In this document: piece after piece, positions 52,478 to 63,200 of the stretch
How positions within the stretch are numbered: the stretch's first letter is position 1
Layout: each line of letters begins with the position of its first letter
Assembly: GCF_902506655.1 (NCBI RefSeq)
Contig: NZ_LR734808.1
Span: 3,656,501 to 3,720,500, forward strand
From: Marinoscillum sp. 108
GTDB lineage: Bacteria; Bacteroidota; Bacteroidia; Cytophagales; Cyclobacteriaceae
Length of the DNA stretch: 64,000 nucleotides
Reading direction: 5' to 3'
The notes under the pieces: generated by a model
The model's input: only the letters and a program-made list of their open reading frames with translations
The model's database searches: none
Told to the model about the DNA's origin: nothing
Translations under genes and position numbers: made by a program

Positions 52478-55400
52478 ATGAAGAGGATTCTACTACTCAG
52501 TTTCATGTTGACTTTCGTCTTTGCGTTCAGCGCATTGGCGCAAAGGACAGTATCTGGAACCGTTACCTCCGCAGAGGATGGTAGCGGCATTCCGGGTGTA
52601 AACGTTGTGCTGAAAGGAACAACGACAGGTACTACCAGTGATTTAGATGGTAACTACCGTTTGAGCGTTCCAGAAGAGGGCGGAACGTTAGTATTTTCAT
52701 TTGTAGGTCTTGAGCCAAAAGAAGTTGAAATTGGCGCTAGATCTGTTATCGATGTAGGAATGAGCTCTGATGTTCAGCAATTGACTGAAGTCGTTGTAAC
52801 GGCTTTGGGTATTGAGCGTCAGGAGAAGTCACTTACATATGCAGTTCAGGACGTAAAAGGTGATGGCCTTACCCAGGCTAGAGAAACCAACATCGTTAAC
52901 TCCCTATCAGGGCAGGTAGCTGGTGTTCAGGTGACTAGCTCAAGTGGTACTCCAGGTGCTTCTTCTCGTGTTGTACTTCGTGGAGCTTCTACTATCAGTG
53001 GTAGCAACCAGCCTCTATTCGTAGTAGACGGTGTGCCGATTGACAACTCTAACTATGGTACTGCCGGTAATGGTGGTGGTTATGACTTGCCAAACGGAGC
53101 TGCTTCACTTAACCCGGATGATGTAGAGTCTATCTCTGTATTGAAAGGTCCTGTTGCAGCTGCTCTCTATGGTAACAGAGGTGCAAACGGTGTAATCCTC
53201 GTGACTACTAAAACTGGAAAAGGCAAGAAAGGTCTTGGCGTCTCTGTCAACTCTTCTACAATGTTCCAGACTCCTTTAAGATTACAGGACTTCCAAAACT
53301 CTTATGGTCAGGGAGCCAGCAATACTTACTTTGAGTTTGTAAACGGACAAAGTGGATATGGTGACGGTGTGGATGAAAGCTGGGGAGCTCCTCTTGATGT
53401 AGGATTGGAATTCGTTCAGTGGAGCGATTACAGAGACGATGGAACAACGTCTAGTCCAAGCCCATGGAAGTCTTATCCAAATAACATTAAGGATTTTTAC
53501 GAAACTGGTGTTCAGTTGAGTAATAACGTAGCAATAGCTGGTAGCGATGGAGACAATGCTTTCAGACTTTCTGCTACTAATATGAATCAGACAGGTATGG
53601 TTCCTAATACTGATTTTAACAGATGGAACATCAACTCTTCTGCTAGCCTGAGATTGCTAGAGGGGCTTGAGGCTTCTTTCTCTGCTAATTATATCAAGGA
53701 ACATGCGGATAACCTTGCTTCTATTGGTTATACCAATGATAACCCTGTTCAGCAGATGATCTGGTCTGGAAGAAACGTGGATCTTGCAGCTTTGAAGGAT
53801 TACAAGAATTTGCCATTGTCACCAGAAGGAACAGCAGCAGCTGGTACTCCTTTGAACTGGAATACAGTATTCCAGAATAACCCTTATTGGGGACAGGATG
53901 TAAACCTTCAGGGTTACGACAAAGATCGTTTGATTGGTAACGTTAAACTTGCGTATCAGTTCAACGACTGGTTGAGTGCTTATGTAAGAACCGGTATTGA
54001 TAACTGGGACATGAGAAACAGCAACATTAAGGCTATCGGTACTAACTCAGCAGCAGATGGTTTCTATTCAGATCAGGTGAGAAGATTCACTGAGATCAAC
54101 CATTTCTACATGATCACAGCAAACAAGACATTCGGTGATTTCGGTGTAGCTGTGAGTTTTGGTGGTAATAATATGATTCAGGAGTACACAAGACACTATG
54201 TAGGTGTTCCTGCATTAGAGCTTCCAGGATTGTATAACGTTTCCAACCTGAAGTCAGGTAGTACTCCTACTTTGATTAACACGTTGGAAGAAGAGAAAAT
54301 CAATAGTTTGTTGGGTACTGCTCAGCTTTCTTTTAGAGATTTCGTTTTCTTGGATATTTCAGGCAGAAATGACTGGTGGTCAGTACTTCCAAAGGCTGAT
54401 AACTCATATTTCTACCCATCGGCTTCTTTAAGCTTTGTTCTGACCGACATGTTAGACATTTATTCCAACGCACTTCCTTACTTGAAAGTACGTGCTGGTT
54501 GGTCTAAAGTAGGTAGTTCAGGTGGTCTGAACCCTTATAGCTTGCAGCAGTTGTACAGCTTCAGAACAACTCCTTACGGATCTGTTTCTTTGGCATACAA
54601 TCCTGAAACTTTGAACAACCCAAACATCAAGCCTGAAACAACTACGGGTATTGAAATTGGTTTGGCAGCTAAGTTTTTCGATGGAAGAATCTCATTGGAT
54701 GCGACTTACTACGACCAGACTTCTGAGGACTTGATCGTTCAGGTGGAGGTTTCTCCTACTAGTGGTTATGAGTCAGCTTACGATAACGTTGGTTTGATTG
54801 AGAACAAAGGTATTGAGCTTCAATTAGGCGCTACAATTGTAGACACTAAGGATTTCTCTGCCGGTTTGAATGTAAACTTTGCTACTTACAATAACGATGT
54901 AATTTCCGTTAATAACATTGATGGTGATGAAGGCGCAATTGTACTAGGTGGTCAGTGGAATGTGGATTTGCAAGCACGAGAAGGTCATCCTTATGGTGTG
55001 CTTTTCGGCCCTGGGTATCTTAAAGACGAGGATGGTAACATCGTTCACGTAAATGGTAGACCACAGATCGACCCTACATACAGAGTATTGGGAGACATTC
55101 AGCCAGATTGGACAGGAGGTATAGCAGTGAACTTGCGTTACAAAGGTCTTTCTTTGAGCAGTTTATTTGATGCCAAATGGGGTGGTGATATCTATACTAT
55201 GACTACTACTTGGGGTAGATATGCTGGAGTACTTGCTGAAACTTTGAAAGGAAGAGAAGAAGGTATTGTAGGTAAAGGTGTGATGCAATCAGGTACTGAC
55301 ACAGATGGTAACCCTATCTATGTGCCAAATAACATTGTAGTAACTGCTGAAACTTATAACAAAGCAGCATTTAGCAACGGTGTTGCTGAAGGATCAGTTT

Positions 55401-55651
55401 TTGATGCGTCTTATATCAAATTGAGACAAGTTACATTGAACTGGAAATTGCCAAGTCAGTGGTTTACCAACGTTCCTTTCAAAGATGTAAACATTGCATT
55501 AGTAGGGAGAAACCTTGCGTTGTTGTACTCTAAAGTACCACACATAGATCCAGAAAGTGGATTTAGCAATGCTGATTCGCAGCAAGGCCAGGAATTTGGT
55601 CAGTTGCCATCTGCAAGAAGCATGGGTTTCAATATCAACTTTAAACTTTAA
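52478..55651 (+). CDS. SusC/RagA family TonB-linked outer-membrane protein
   Basis: From ATG 52478 the protein has 1057 residues. It has a signal peptide (MKRILLLSFMLTFVFAFSALA), a carboxypeptidase D-like regulatory domain (about residues 25-105; GSGIPGVNVVLKGTTTGT), and a TonB-box region TEVVVTALGIER. The plug carries SLNPDDVESISVLKGPVAA, and the rest is a 22-strand barrel type sequence. The C-terminus ends in Phe-Asn-Ile-Asn-Phe-Lys-Leu. It should import large solutes with the SusD-like lid next door. A frame from 52454 also exists. Substrate unknown. Confidence 0.96.
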   Translation: MKRILLLSFMLTFVFAFSALAQRTVSGTVTSAEDGSGIPGVNVVLKGTTTGTTSDLDGNYRLSVPEEGGTLVFSFVGLEPKEVEIGARSVIDVGMSSDVQQLTEVVVTALGIERQEKSLTYAVQDVKGDGLTQARETNIVNSLSGQVAGVQVTSSSGTPGASSRVVLRGASTISGSNQPLFVVDGVPIDNSNYGTAGNGGGYDLPNGAASLNPDDVESISVLKGPVAAALYGNRGANGVILVTTKTGKGKKGLGVSVNSSTMFQTPLRLQDFQNSYGQGASNTYFEFVNGQSGYGDGVDESWGAPLDVGLEFVQWSDYRDDGTTSSPSPWKSYPNNIKDFYETGVQLSNNVAIAGSDGDNAFRLSATNMNQTGMVPNTDFNRWNINSSASLRLLEGLEASFSANYIKEHADNLASIGYTNDNPVQQMIWSGRNVDLAALKDYKNLPLSPEGTAAAGTPLNWNTVFQNNPYWGQDVNLQGYDKDRLIGNVKLAYQFNDWLSAYVRTGIDNWDMRNSNIKAIGTNSAADGFYSDQVRRFTEINHFYMITANKTFGDFGVAVSFGGNNMIQEYTRHYVGVPALELPGLYNVSNLKSGSTPTLINTLEEEKINSLLGTAQLSFRDFVFLDISGRNDWWSVLPKADNSYFYPSASLSFVLTDMLDIYSNALPYLKVRAGWSKVGSSGGLNPYSLQQLYSFRTTPYGSVSLAYNPETLNNPNIKPETTTGIEIGLAAKFFDGRISLDATYYDQTSEDLIVQVEVSPTSGYESAYDNVGLIENKGIELQLGATIVDTKDFSAGLNVNFATYNNDVISVNNIDGDEGAIVLGGQWNVDLQAREGHPYGVLFGPGYLKDEDGNIVHVNGRPQIDPTYRVLGDIQPDWTGGIAVNLRYKGLSLSSLFDAKWGGDIYTMTTTWGRYAGVLAETLKGREEGIVGKGVMQSGTDTDGNPIYVPNNIVVTAETYNKAAFSNGVAEGSVFDASYIKLRQVTLNWKLPSQWFTNVPFKDVNIALVGRNLALLYSKVPHIDPESGFSNADSQQGQEFGQLPSARSMGFNINFKL

Positions 55652-55654
55652 TCG

Positions 55655-57082
55655 ATGATGAAGTCTATAAAATATTTATTCACGGGAATTTTCTTCGTTC
55701 TTTTTGCAACGAGCTGTGATAAGGGATTTGAGGAATTGAATCAGGATCCTAACAACCCGACAACTGTTCCCTCAGATCTTCTGACAGCAGATATCATTAG
55801 GAATGCTGCCAACAACTTGCATAGCACGTTTGTAGGTGGAGATATGGGTTCCACTTGGGCTCAGCTTTGGACGAAAGTTCAGTACAACGACGAGGAGCGT
55901 TACGTTCCAAGACAGTCTGTAATTGAGTCTACTTGGGATAACATCTACGAAGATGTAATCTCTGATGCCAGATCAATGGAGATTTTGGCTACTGCAGAAG
56001 GTAATGATGTATCTAAAGGAGTAGCACTTACGCTACAGGCTTGGGGATATTCATTGCTTACTGACCTGTATGGAGATATCCCTAATACAGAGGCCATCCG
56101 TGGTACTGAGGGTATTTTTGCTCCTGCATATGATGAGCAATCAGTGGTTTATGATAGCATCTTGGCAAAGCTCGACAGAGCTAATGCGTTGATCGCTGGA
56201 GGAAATGGATCACTGAATGCAGCCACTGATTTGATGTATGGTGGTGATGCTTCTAAGTGGAGAAAGTTTGCTAACTCATTGAAAATCAGATGTCTGATGA
56301 GGATTTCTGGTGTTCGTGATGTGTCTGCAGATTTACAAGCAACAGTAGCTCGCCCAATATTCACTTCAAATGCTGATAATGCTGCTATTGTTTATTTAGC
56401 TGCTCAGCCTAATGCTCACCCATTTTATGAGACCATTGATTATGGTAGCAGATTAGAATGGAAAGTTTCTGAGCTTTTGGTGCAGACTCTCGAAGGATTT
56501 AGTGATCCTCGTCTTGCAGTAATGGCTGCTAAGAATGCTGATGGTAACTACAGAGGTAAGCCAAACGGAATTCAGGATGTTCCTAGTGAAGACTTCAATT
56601 ATGAGAACGTTTCTGGTATCGGTGAGTTCTATTTGAACCCCGAGTTGCCAGGTATGTTTATGTCATACGCGGAGTTGCAGTTCTTGCTAGCTGAGGCTGC
56701 TGCTTCTAATTACATTAGCGGAGATGCTGCCACATTCTACAATGCTGGTATTCGAGCTTCTATGGAAGAAAACGGAATCACCTCAGGTGTGGACGCTTAC
56801 TTGTCCCAGTCTGGTGTGGCGTATAGCGCAGGTGCTTCTGCTGAGTTGATTGGAACCCAAAAGTGGATCTCTCTATTTGCTCAGGGAGTAGAAGCATGGA
56901 CAGAATGGAGAAGAACAGGTCAGCCTGCTTTGTCTCCAGCTCTTGATGCTGTACTATCTCAAATTCCTTCTCGATACTCTTATCCTGCTTCAGAGCAGAC
57001 TACCAATAAAGCTAGCTATGATGCAGCTGTGGCAAGTCAAGGTGCAGATGTATTGACTACCAAAGTTTGGTGGGATAATTAA
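55655..57082 (+). CDS. SusD/RagB family surface lipoprotein
   Basis: The 475-residue protein has a lipoprotein signal with lipobox ATSC (about residues 18-21). The SusD-like fold follows: FEELNQDPNNPTTVP at the start, ARSMEILATAEG, GWGYSLLTDLYGDIP-like helices, and a C-terminal SLFAQGVEAWTEWRRTGQP element that marks SusD-type proteins. It is the lid of the SusC transporter, starting 3 bp after it. The type is the shorter SusD-like family 2. Confidence 0.93.
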   Translation: MMKSIKYLFTGIFFVLFATSCDKGFEELNQDPNNPTTVPSDLLTADIIRNAANNLHSTFVGGDMGSTWAQLWTKVQYNDEERYVPRQSVIESTWDNIYEDVISDARSMEILATAEGNDVSKGVALTLQAWGYSLLTDLYGDIPNTEAIRGTEGIFAPAYDEQSVVYDSILAKLDRANALIAGGNGSLNAATDLMYGGDASKWRKFANSLKIRCLMRISGVRDVSADLQATVARPIFTSNADNAAIVYLAAQPNAHPFYETIDYGSRLEWKVSELLVQTLEGFSDPRLAVMAAKNADGNYRGKPNGIQDVPSEDFNYENVSGIGEFYLNPELPGMFMSYAELQFLLAEAAASNYISGDAATFYNAGIRASMEENGITSGVDAYLSQSGVAYSAGASAELIGTQKWISLFAQGVEAWTEWRRTGQPALSPALDAVLSQIPSRYSYPASEQTTNKASYDAAVASQGADVLTTKVWWDN

Positions 57083-57114
57083 TAATTGTCAATTAACATT
57101 AAATTGAAATTATC

Positions 57115-57948
57115 ATGAAAAAAATAAATATATACATAGCCATCCTAACCCTTGGTCTTTTTGCGATCTCGTGTAATGAGTCTGAAGATTTGGTTACTGC
57201 GGAGGCTAAAGAGGCTGCCCTAACCACTATTGGAAGTTCTGGCGGTGCTTTGCTAGGAAACCCTACGGAAACTGGCGAGGTGATTTTTGTTACAGCGATG
57301 TTAGATTATTCTGTGACAGTATCTTCTCCAAATGTTTCTGATGTTCAGTCCATGACTGTTTACAAATCGTATGGAACTGAGTCTGTGGAAATCACTACGG
57401 CTTCTACTTATCCGATAGAAGTGAACTATTCTTCTATTGGGGACTTTATGGAGGGCTTTAGTGCCACTGCTGCTGATCTGGCCATCGGTGATGTTATCGG
57501 GTTTCATACTGAGATGACAATGACTGATGGACGTGTATTGGCTCAGGCAGCCAATAGAGTGAGTCTTACTGTTCAGTGTTTGTCTGACTTGGCTGGATCA
57601 TATTCTATGACTGGTCAGAGAGATGATGGGGCTTCATACTCATTCCCTGTAGTGATCACAGAGCTGGGACCTGGAAGTTATGTTTCTAGTAGAAGTGGAT
57701 CATGGGCTAAAGGAGTGTTAGCAACACCAACTGGTGAAGCACCTATGTTGTTCAATGATGTATGTGGTCAGCTTTATATTCCTATGCAAACCCTTGGAGA
57801 TTTCTATAGCAATGGTGTGTGGGGAGAAGGAGATGGCGCTGAGGTTACAGGATCTGTTGACCCGTCAACTGGTGTGATTACTTACTCCTATACGATTGAG
57901 TTTAGCGCTGGAAACCGAGTGTACACGGAAGTTCTGACTCCTAATTGA
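57115..57948 (+). CDS. Putative outer-membrane lipoprotein of the SusCD locus
   Basis: The 277-residue protein has a lipoprotein signal peptide with lipobox AISC (about residues 17-20). The mature part is beta-rich, with no enzyme motif. It starts 32 bp after the SusD stop, in the place held by SusE/SusF-like surface binding lipoproteins in known systems. Two Cys pairs (VQCLSD and DVCGQL) may form a disulfide. Family not recognised. Confidence 0.7.
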   Translation: MKKINIYIAILTLGLFAISCNESEDLVTAEAKEAALTTIGSSGGALLGNPTETGEVIFVTAMLDYSVTVSSPNVSDVQSMTVYKSYGTESVEITTASTYPIEVNYSSIGDFMEGFSATAADLAIGDVIGFHTEMTMTDGRVLAQAANRVSLTVQCLSDLAGSYSMTGQRDDGASYSFPVVITELGPGSYVSSRSGSWAKGVLATPTGEAPMLFNDVCGQLYIPMQTLGDFYSNGVWGEGDGAEVTGSVDPSTGVITYSYTIEFSAGNRVYTEVLTPN

Positions 57949-57974
57949 TCTTAAATCTTTAAATGAAATTAACT

Positions 57975-58916
57975 ATGAATAAGATATATAGATTATTACT
58001 GATTTTGGTAGTAGTGAGTTTCGGCTTCACATCGTGCGATGATGAGGACTTTACCGGACACTCGTCTTTGGTACCGACTAGTCCAACAATTTCGATTTCG
58101 GCACCAAGCTCGATCACTATAGACGAGCAGGATACGACTTTCTCGTGGACTGTCACAATGAGTGAAGCGCAGATAGTAGATGTTGCTATTTATGTGACTG
58201 TTGCAGAGGGAACTACTGCTACAGAACATGACGATTTTGATATCGATAATAGCAATAGCCGGGTTTATATTCCTGCTGGATCGACTACAGGAACGGCGAT
58301 GGTTACTCTTTATGCTGATGATGATACAAGAGAGGAGACTGAGATGTTGATGATCCAGATTGGAGATTCACGTACAGCCAATGCAACTATCACACCTACT
58401 ACTGTGGCGATTACCATCAACAATTCACCTGATTTTGCTCCGTTAGAAACCGTAACGCTTACTGCGGTGTGGGATAACGGAGACGAAACTGCTGTTGGTG
58501 AGTCATTCTGTAGTTCTTTTGATGTGGACGTGTTGTTTTTGGTGGAGGATTTCTCTGGTTATCATCCAGATTTCTCTATGGCAACTGGTTCATGTCCTGA
58601 GGTAGGTGACCTGGACTGGGCTGATGGACATTACTGGGTAACAACAAACCTTTATGGAAGTGTGGATCTAGGTGAGTTTGCTACAGATATACCTGTATCA
58701 CTTCAACTCACCAGATACAACAATGATGGTTCTGTTGCTTCTTCGTCTACTGTTTTGATTGACGAGCAGTTGCATTCTGATGATGACGGTTCTTCTCTTT
58801 ATTTGGTAGGGTATATTACCGTGACCAATGGAGTATACGAATTGTTTGATGCAGATGATACTTCTTATGGAGATGTATCTGTGCAAAAAATGGATCTTCC
58901 TGCGGGCGTAAAATAG
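57975..58916 (+). CDS. Lipoprotein with Calx-beta-like domain
   Basis: From ATG 57975 the protein has 313 residues and a lipobox FTSC (about residues 18-21). A start at 57963 is also possible. Residues about 40-155 fit a Calx-beta-like Ig domain (SITIDEQDTTFSWTVTMSE and GTAMVTLYADDDTREETE). The C-terminal half is acidic and beta-rich with no known motif. It ends the SusCD transcript before a strong terminator and, like its neighbour, probably helps bind substrate at the surface. Confidence 0.72.
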   Translation: MNKIYRLLLILVVVSFGFTSCDDEDFTGHSSLVPTSPTISISAPSSITIDEQDTTFSWTVTMSEAQIVDVAIYVTVAEGTTATEHDDFDIDNSNSRVYIPAGSTTGTAMVTLYADDDTREETEMLMIQIGDSRTANATITPTTVAITINNSPDFAPLETVTLTAVWDNGDETAVGESFCSSFDVDVLFLVEDFSGYHPDFSMATGSCPEVGDLDWADGHYWVTTNLYGSVDLGEFATDIPVSLQLTRYNNDGSVASSSTVLIDEQLHSDDDGSSLYLVGYITVTNGVYELFDADDTSYGDVSVQKMDLPAGVK

Positions 58917-58942
58917 TAGATTTAAGTGCTATTAATATTAGA

Positions 58943-58980
58943 ACAAAAGCCGTCTCGTTCCGAGATGGCTTTTGTTTTAT
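58943..58980 (+). terminator. Strong Rho-independent terminator ending the SusCD operon
   Basis: A 15-bp stem ACAAAAGCCGTCTCG / CGAGATGGCTTTTGT (one G-T wobble, loop TTC) leads into a T-rich stretch. It marks the end of the susC-susD-lipoprotein-lipoprotein transcript. Confidence 0.92.
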
Positions 58981-59050
58981 TTATTCTTGAATATTAGTAC
59001 AGTTGCTTTGAGTGAAGGTTGTTATATCACATAATCAACCAATTAGTTTT

Positions 59051-59773
59051 ATGAAACGATATTTACTTAGCCCAGTCCTATTTGTATGCATTGTTACTGG
59101 GGGTGCAGCTCAAGCCACGCTAGGAGGAAATGACGCTAGTGGTCTTGATATGAATACTGAAATCGGAGGCATGGTTTCCGTTGTGGATTTCACAAATTAC
59201 GATCCTGTAGGAAATGTCTATTTGTTTGAGGATTGGAAATCCGGAAAACTCACACTCAAAAATGGTGTCCAAACGGGGAATCTTATATTAAGAGTGAACC
59301 TACTGAACAACAATGTGGATGTCAAGGACAAGAATCGTGTAAGAACCTTCAGTATCGAAAAAATTCAATTCGTAGACATATCTGTGTTGAGCGATAGTGC
59401 GATTAGATACATTAACCCAAATGAATATCGATATAGCGATCAGACACCAATAATTGGCTTGTTGCGCGACGTTTCTAGAGGAGAAACCTGGAGTCTTGTC
59501 GAGCGGCATTTCATAAAAATTTACGAGGCGAATTATGTAAAGGCATTGGATGCGGGATCAAAGCAGGATAGATACGAATCGGCTAAGGAATACTATTTCC
59601 TGAGAGATGGGATTGTATACCCTGCAAGTGGCAATAGGAAGAAATTTGCCAGTGGTTTAGGTCTTTCGGAGAGCGAGCAAGAGGCTTTGGTTGATTATGT
59701 TAAATCAGAAGGGCTTTCGACTAAGAATGTTGATCATTTGACTTTGATCTTGAGGTTTTTAAACCGAGGTTAG
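59051..59773 (+). CDS. Exported protein of unknown function
   Basis: From ATG 59051 (MKRYLLSPVLFVCIVTGGAA) the protein has 240 residues, with a signal peptide cleaved near residue 20. The frame also extends upstream to 59012, but that would remove the signal peptide position. The mature part has VYLFEDWKSGKLTLKNGV and LLDNN-type strands as in small exported proteins of Cytophagales, but no named family was recognised. It opens a second transcript after the SusCD terminator. Confidence 0.65.
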   Translation: MKRYLLSPVLFVCIVTGGAAQATLGGNDASGLDMNTEIGGMVSVVDFTNYDPVGNVYLFEDWKSGKLTLKNGVQTGNLILRVNLLNNNVDVKDKNRVRTFSIEKIQFVDISVLSDSAIRYINPNEYRYSDQTPIIGLLRDVSRGETWSLVERHFIKIYEANYVKALDAGSKQDRYESAKEYYFLRDGIVYPASGNRKKFASGLGLSESEQEALVDYVKSEGLSTKNVDHLTLILRFLNRG

Positions 59774-59840
59774 GACTTGTAATACAGTCTTCTTGTTGCC
59801 TTCTTTTGGCAAATTGTTTAATTTGTTATCAAATGAAATT

Positions 59841-60275
59841 ATGAAGAATAGGATGTTTATTTTGGTCTTTATAAGCCTTTCGACCGTGTTGTGTAACTGC
59901 TCATCCAGATATACGAACAAATCGATAAGTGATGATGATTTATTGGCCATTGCTAAAGAGTCTTTAAGAACAACCGATTTTGAGACCCAATACAATCCTG
60001 ATAGCTCATTCGTTCTCCTTTCAACCTTTGAAGAAACGGGGTATTCACCTTCTACCACTTTTGTGGTTGTTCGCTTAACAAAAAAGCCAAAAGCAATATA
60101 TAACTCGGGTTTCCGCGGCGATTACCTTAATTGGACTGGTATTTCAACTATTATGATCAAAGAGAAGACCGGATTAGCAACTCCCATGGACAATGGTCTA
60201 AAGACCTTTGAGATTGATGTTGTAAGCGGCGATAAAAAAGAAAAAAATAATCCAAACGATGAAAATAAAAAATAA
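59841..60275 (+). CDS. Small putative lipoprotein
   Basis: From ATG 59841 the protein has 144 residues and a hydrophobic signal. A cysteine pair (VLCNC, about residues 17-21) follows, the second Cys being a weak lipobox. The C-terminus is Lys/Asp/Asn-rich. No family recognised. Its last 17 bases overlap the start of the large Asp-box gene, which suggests coupled translation. Confidence 0.55.
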   Translation: MKNRMFILVFISLSTVLCNCSSRYTNKSISDDDLLAIAKESLRTTDFETQYNPDSSFVLLSTFEETGYSPSTTFVVVRLTKKPKAIYNSGFRGDYLNWTGISTIMIKEKTGLATPMDNGLKTFEIDVVSGDKKEKNNPNDENKK

Positions 60276-63200
60276 AAGTGCAATTTCTGCAGTAGGTGCA
60301 TTGCTGATTTTGCTGTGCACTGTGTATTGGATGAAGCAAGGGGATCAAGAAATCTCCCATGATGATACAATTGTCAAAGAGGAAGTTTCCAGATTTGAGA
60401 GGAAACATCTGATGCTTCCGGAAGAAAGATTTAAAATCCGACAGCAACTTACCTATAGGGAGGGTGGCGTTAATTATCAGCCAGGTTATCTTCAGAAGGA
60501 ATTGGTTAAATCACTTGCTACTGCAAATGTATCCAAAAGCCGATCTGTCCCTGTTAATATAGTTGAGCGGGGACCATCAAATGTTCCTGGAAGAGCTCGT
60601 GGTTTGATAGTGCTGCCTCAGGATGATACTCATATGACATGGCTGGTTGGATCTTCAGGAGGGGGAGTCTGGAAGACCACAGATGGTGGTGCTAGCTGGA
60701 TTGACAAGTCTCCTAACTTTCCCACTTTGGCGGTTACTAGCCTTGCATATTGCGAGAGTCAGCCGGATGTTATCTATGCCGGTACAGGTGAATATATAGC
60801 GTCTGCATATACCAACATCAATGGAGATGGAATTTTCAAATCGCTTGATGCCGGAGAAACATGGACACAACTGGCATCCACGGCTGGAAATGAATTGTGG
60901 CAGTCTGTTACACGGGTAATAGTAGATCCAAACAACCCGGATGTTGTGTTAGCTAGCACTGCACCTAATTTTTGGGGATCCTACACTTCAAATATTATGA
61001 AGTCTACAGATGGTGGACTGTCTTGGAACTCTGTTTTCAATGCTCAAGCTGGAGCTATTGAGCAGATTGTAGCTTCTCCAAATGATTTTAACATACTGTA
61101 TGCCGGACAAAGTGGTGTTGGTGTTTTAGGTTCTCTGGATGCCGGGGATACTTGGTCATTGATTTCGGACGGAATGAGCCCAAGCTCCAGAGTTGAGTTG
61201 GCTGTTTCTCCGGTGGATCCAACCCGATTGTATGCTTCAGTTGTAGGGGGATTGGACGCTTCACAGGAAGCTGATATTTATTATTCTAATGACTCTGGTA
61301 ATAATTGGACCTTGATTACTGACCCGTCTAACACCGTTGATGTATTGGGAGGCCAGGGTTGGTATGATAATACCATCTTAGCTCATCCATTCAATTTGAA
61401 TGAATTTTATGTAGGTGGAATAGGTATCTATAAGTATACCGTGGATGTAGCAGCAGGCGTTGGTGAAAGTGACCCTACCTTTTTAGGCACTGAAACTGGA
61501 GGTACTGAGGCATTCATGGCTCGAGTTAATTTTACTGCAGAGCTAGATGGTGGAACCCTTGCGCTGGGTTCTGCTCCGGCAGATGAGTTTACTTCAGTGG
61601 AAATAAGGTTCGGTCCGGGGAGGTCACAGAAGGCTCACAGGTTTTTGGTGCCTAGTGGCAGAGGTTCTGGTGTCGGTGATGCTGAATATACTTACCAGGA
61701 TTACGTAGATGTACCTTTTGAAGTTTGGGATGTGGATGCCACACCGGAACGTCAATTGATGGTCGCGTTTAGAGATCAACAGCGTGACGGCATTTTTAAT
61801 TTGATTTATAATAATACTGAGGGCGGTGAGAATGATGCAAACAATACTCACTCTCGCGAGTATTTGTACATCAACTCAAGGACTTATTCAGAAACGCCAT
61901 CGGATGCCATAGCAACTACTGGTGGACATGTGGATGATGACCTGTTTTTCATTTGGCCATACCTGGTTGCAGGTGCCACATGGGATCCTGATAATCTTCC
62001 TGAATCTGCCTTCCGAATTAATTGGGGAACTGTAGTAAGTGGCCAGTATGATGTGGTGAGCGCTGCAGACCCATATGGAAGAGTTGACGGAAAGAATAGT
62101 AATGTTCACCCGGATCACCATAACCTGGTAGCCGTAATACATGATGCAGAGGCCAAGGAATGGCAGATAGTAAATGTCAACGACGGAGCGTCCTATGCCT
62201 CCAATGTCTCAGCTAATCCTGGTGTTTCTTTAAATTCCTGGCATTTTGCAGGAAGCATGATGAATACCACTCAGTTTTATGGAGCAGACAAGGCTCCGGG
62301 TGTGGATCGTTATGTAGCCGGAGCGCAGGATAACGGTAGCTGGTTTAGCCCTTCAGGAGAAGACGCATCAAAGACTACCGAATATGAGGAAGCTTGGGGT
62401 GGAGATGGATTTGATGCCGTATGGCACCCCACAGACATAAACAAGCTAATTGTGACCAGTCAAAACCTTGGAATTGGTAGGTCTATTGATGGTGGAAATT
62501 CCTTCTTAAATGCAACAGTGGGCTTGGGGGCTGATCCCGCACTACCATTCATTGGGCAATTTAGTAACGCCCCCCAACGTCCTGACGTTGTGTTTACCCT
62601 TGCAGGAAATGGAGTTTATAAATCTGATGACTTTGCTGGCTCTTGGGAGTTGATTGATATGACAGGCTATAGTGACTGGGCAACTTCTTCGCTAATGAGT
62701 ATTGAAATATCAGATGCAACCCCTGACGTGATGTGGGCCGGAGCTTCCATTAGCAACAGTGGTTCTTTGTTTCTATCTACGGACAAGGGTGAGTCATTTG
62801 CTCCAGTTCCAGATAATGGGATAAACACAGGATTGATAACGGGAATTGCGACCAATTATCATGATTATAAGACCGTTTACGTGTTATTCTCTTATGCAAA
62901 ATCAGCGAAGGTGGTACGATCTACCGATCTTGGAGAAACCTGGGAAGATATTTCTGGTTTTTCTGCGGGAAGTACGAGCACCGGATTTCCAGATGTAGCA
63001 GTATATGATTTGCAGGTGATGCCTCATGATCCAAACACCATATGGGTAGGATCAGAAATTGGTATCATAGAGTCTACGGATAATGGAGCTTCATGGCACT
63101 TGCTTGACAGCAATATGCCTCGGGCATCGGTATGGGAAATTGATCTCAAAGAGGATCAATTGGTCATAGCGTCTCATTCAAGGGGAATCTGGTCTTACAC

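Noticed and set aside
60655-62855. Several minus-strand frames of 60-84 codons across the Asp-box gene
   Set aside because: They are shadows of a single long plus-strand frame with clear repeats and no stop codon.
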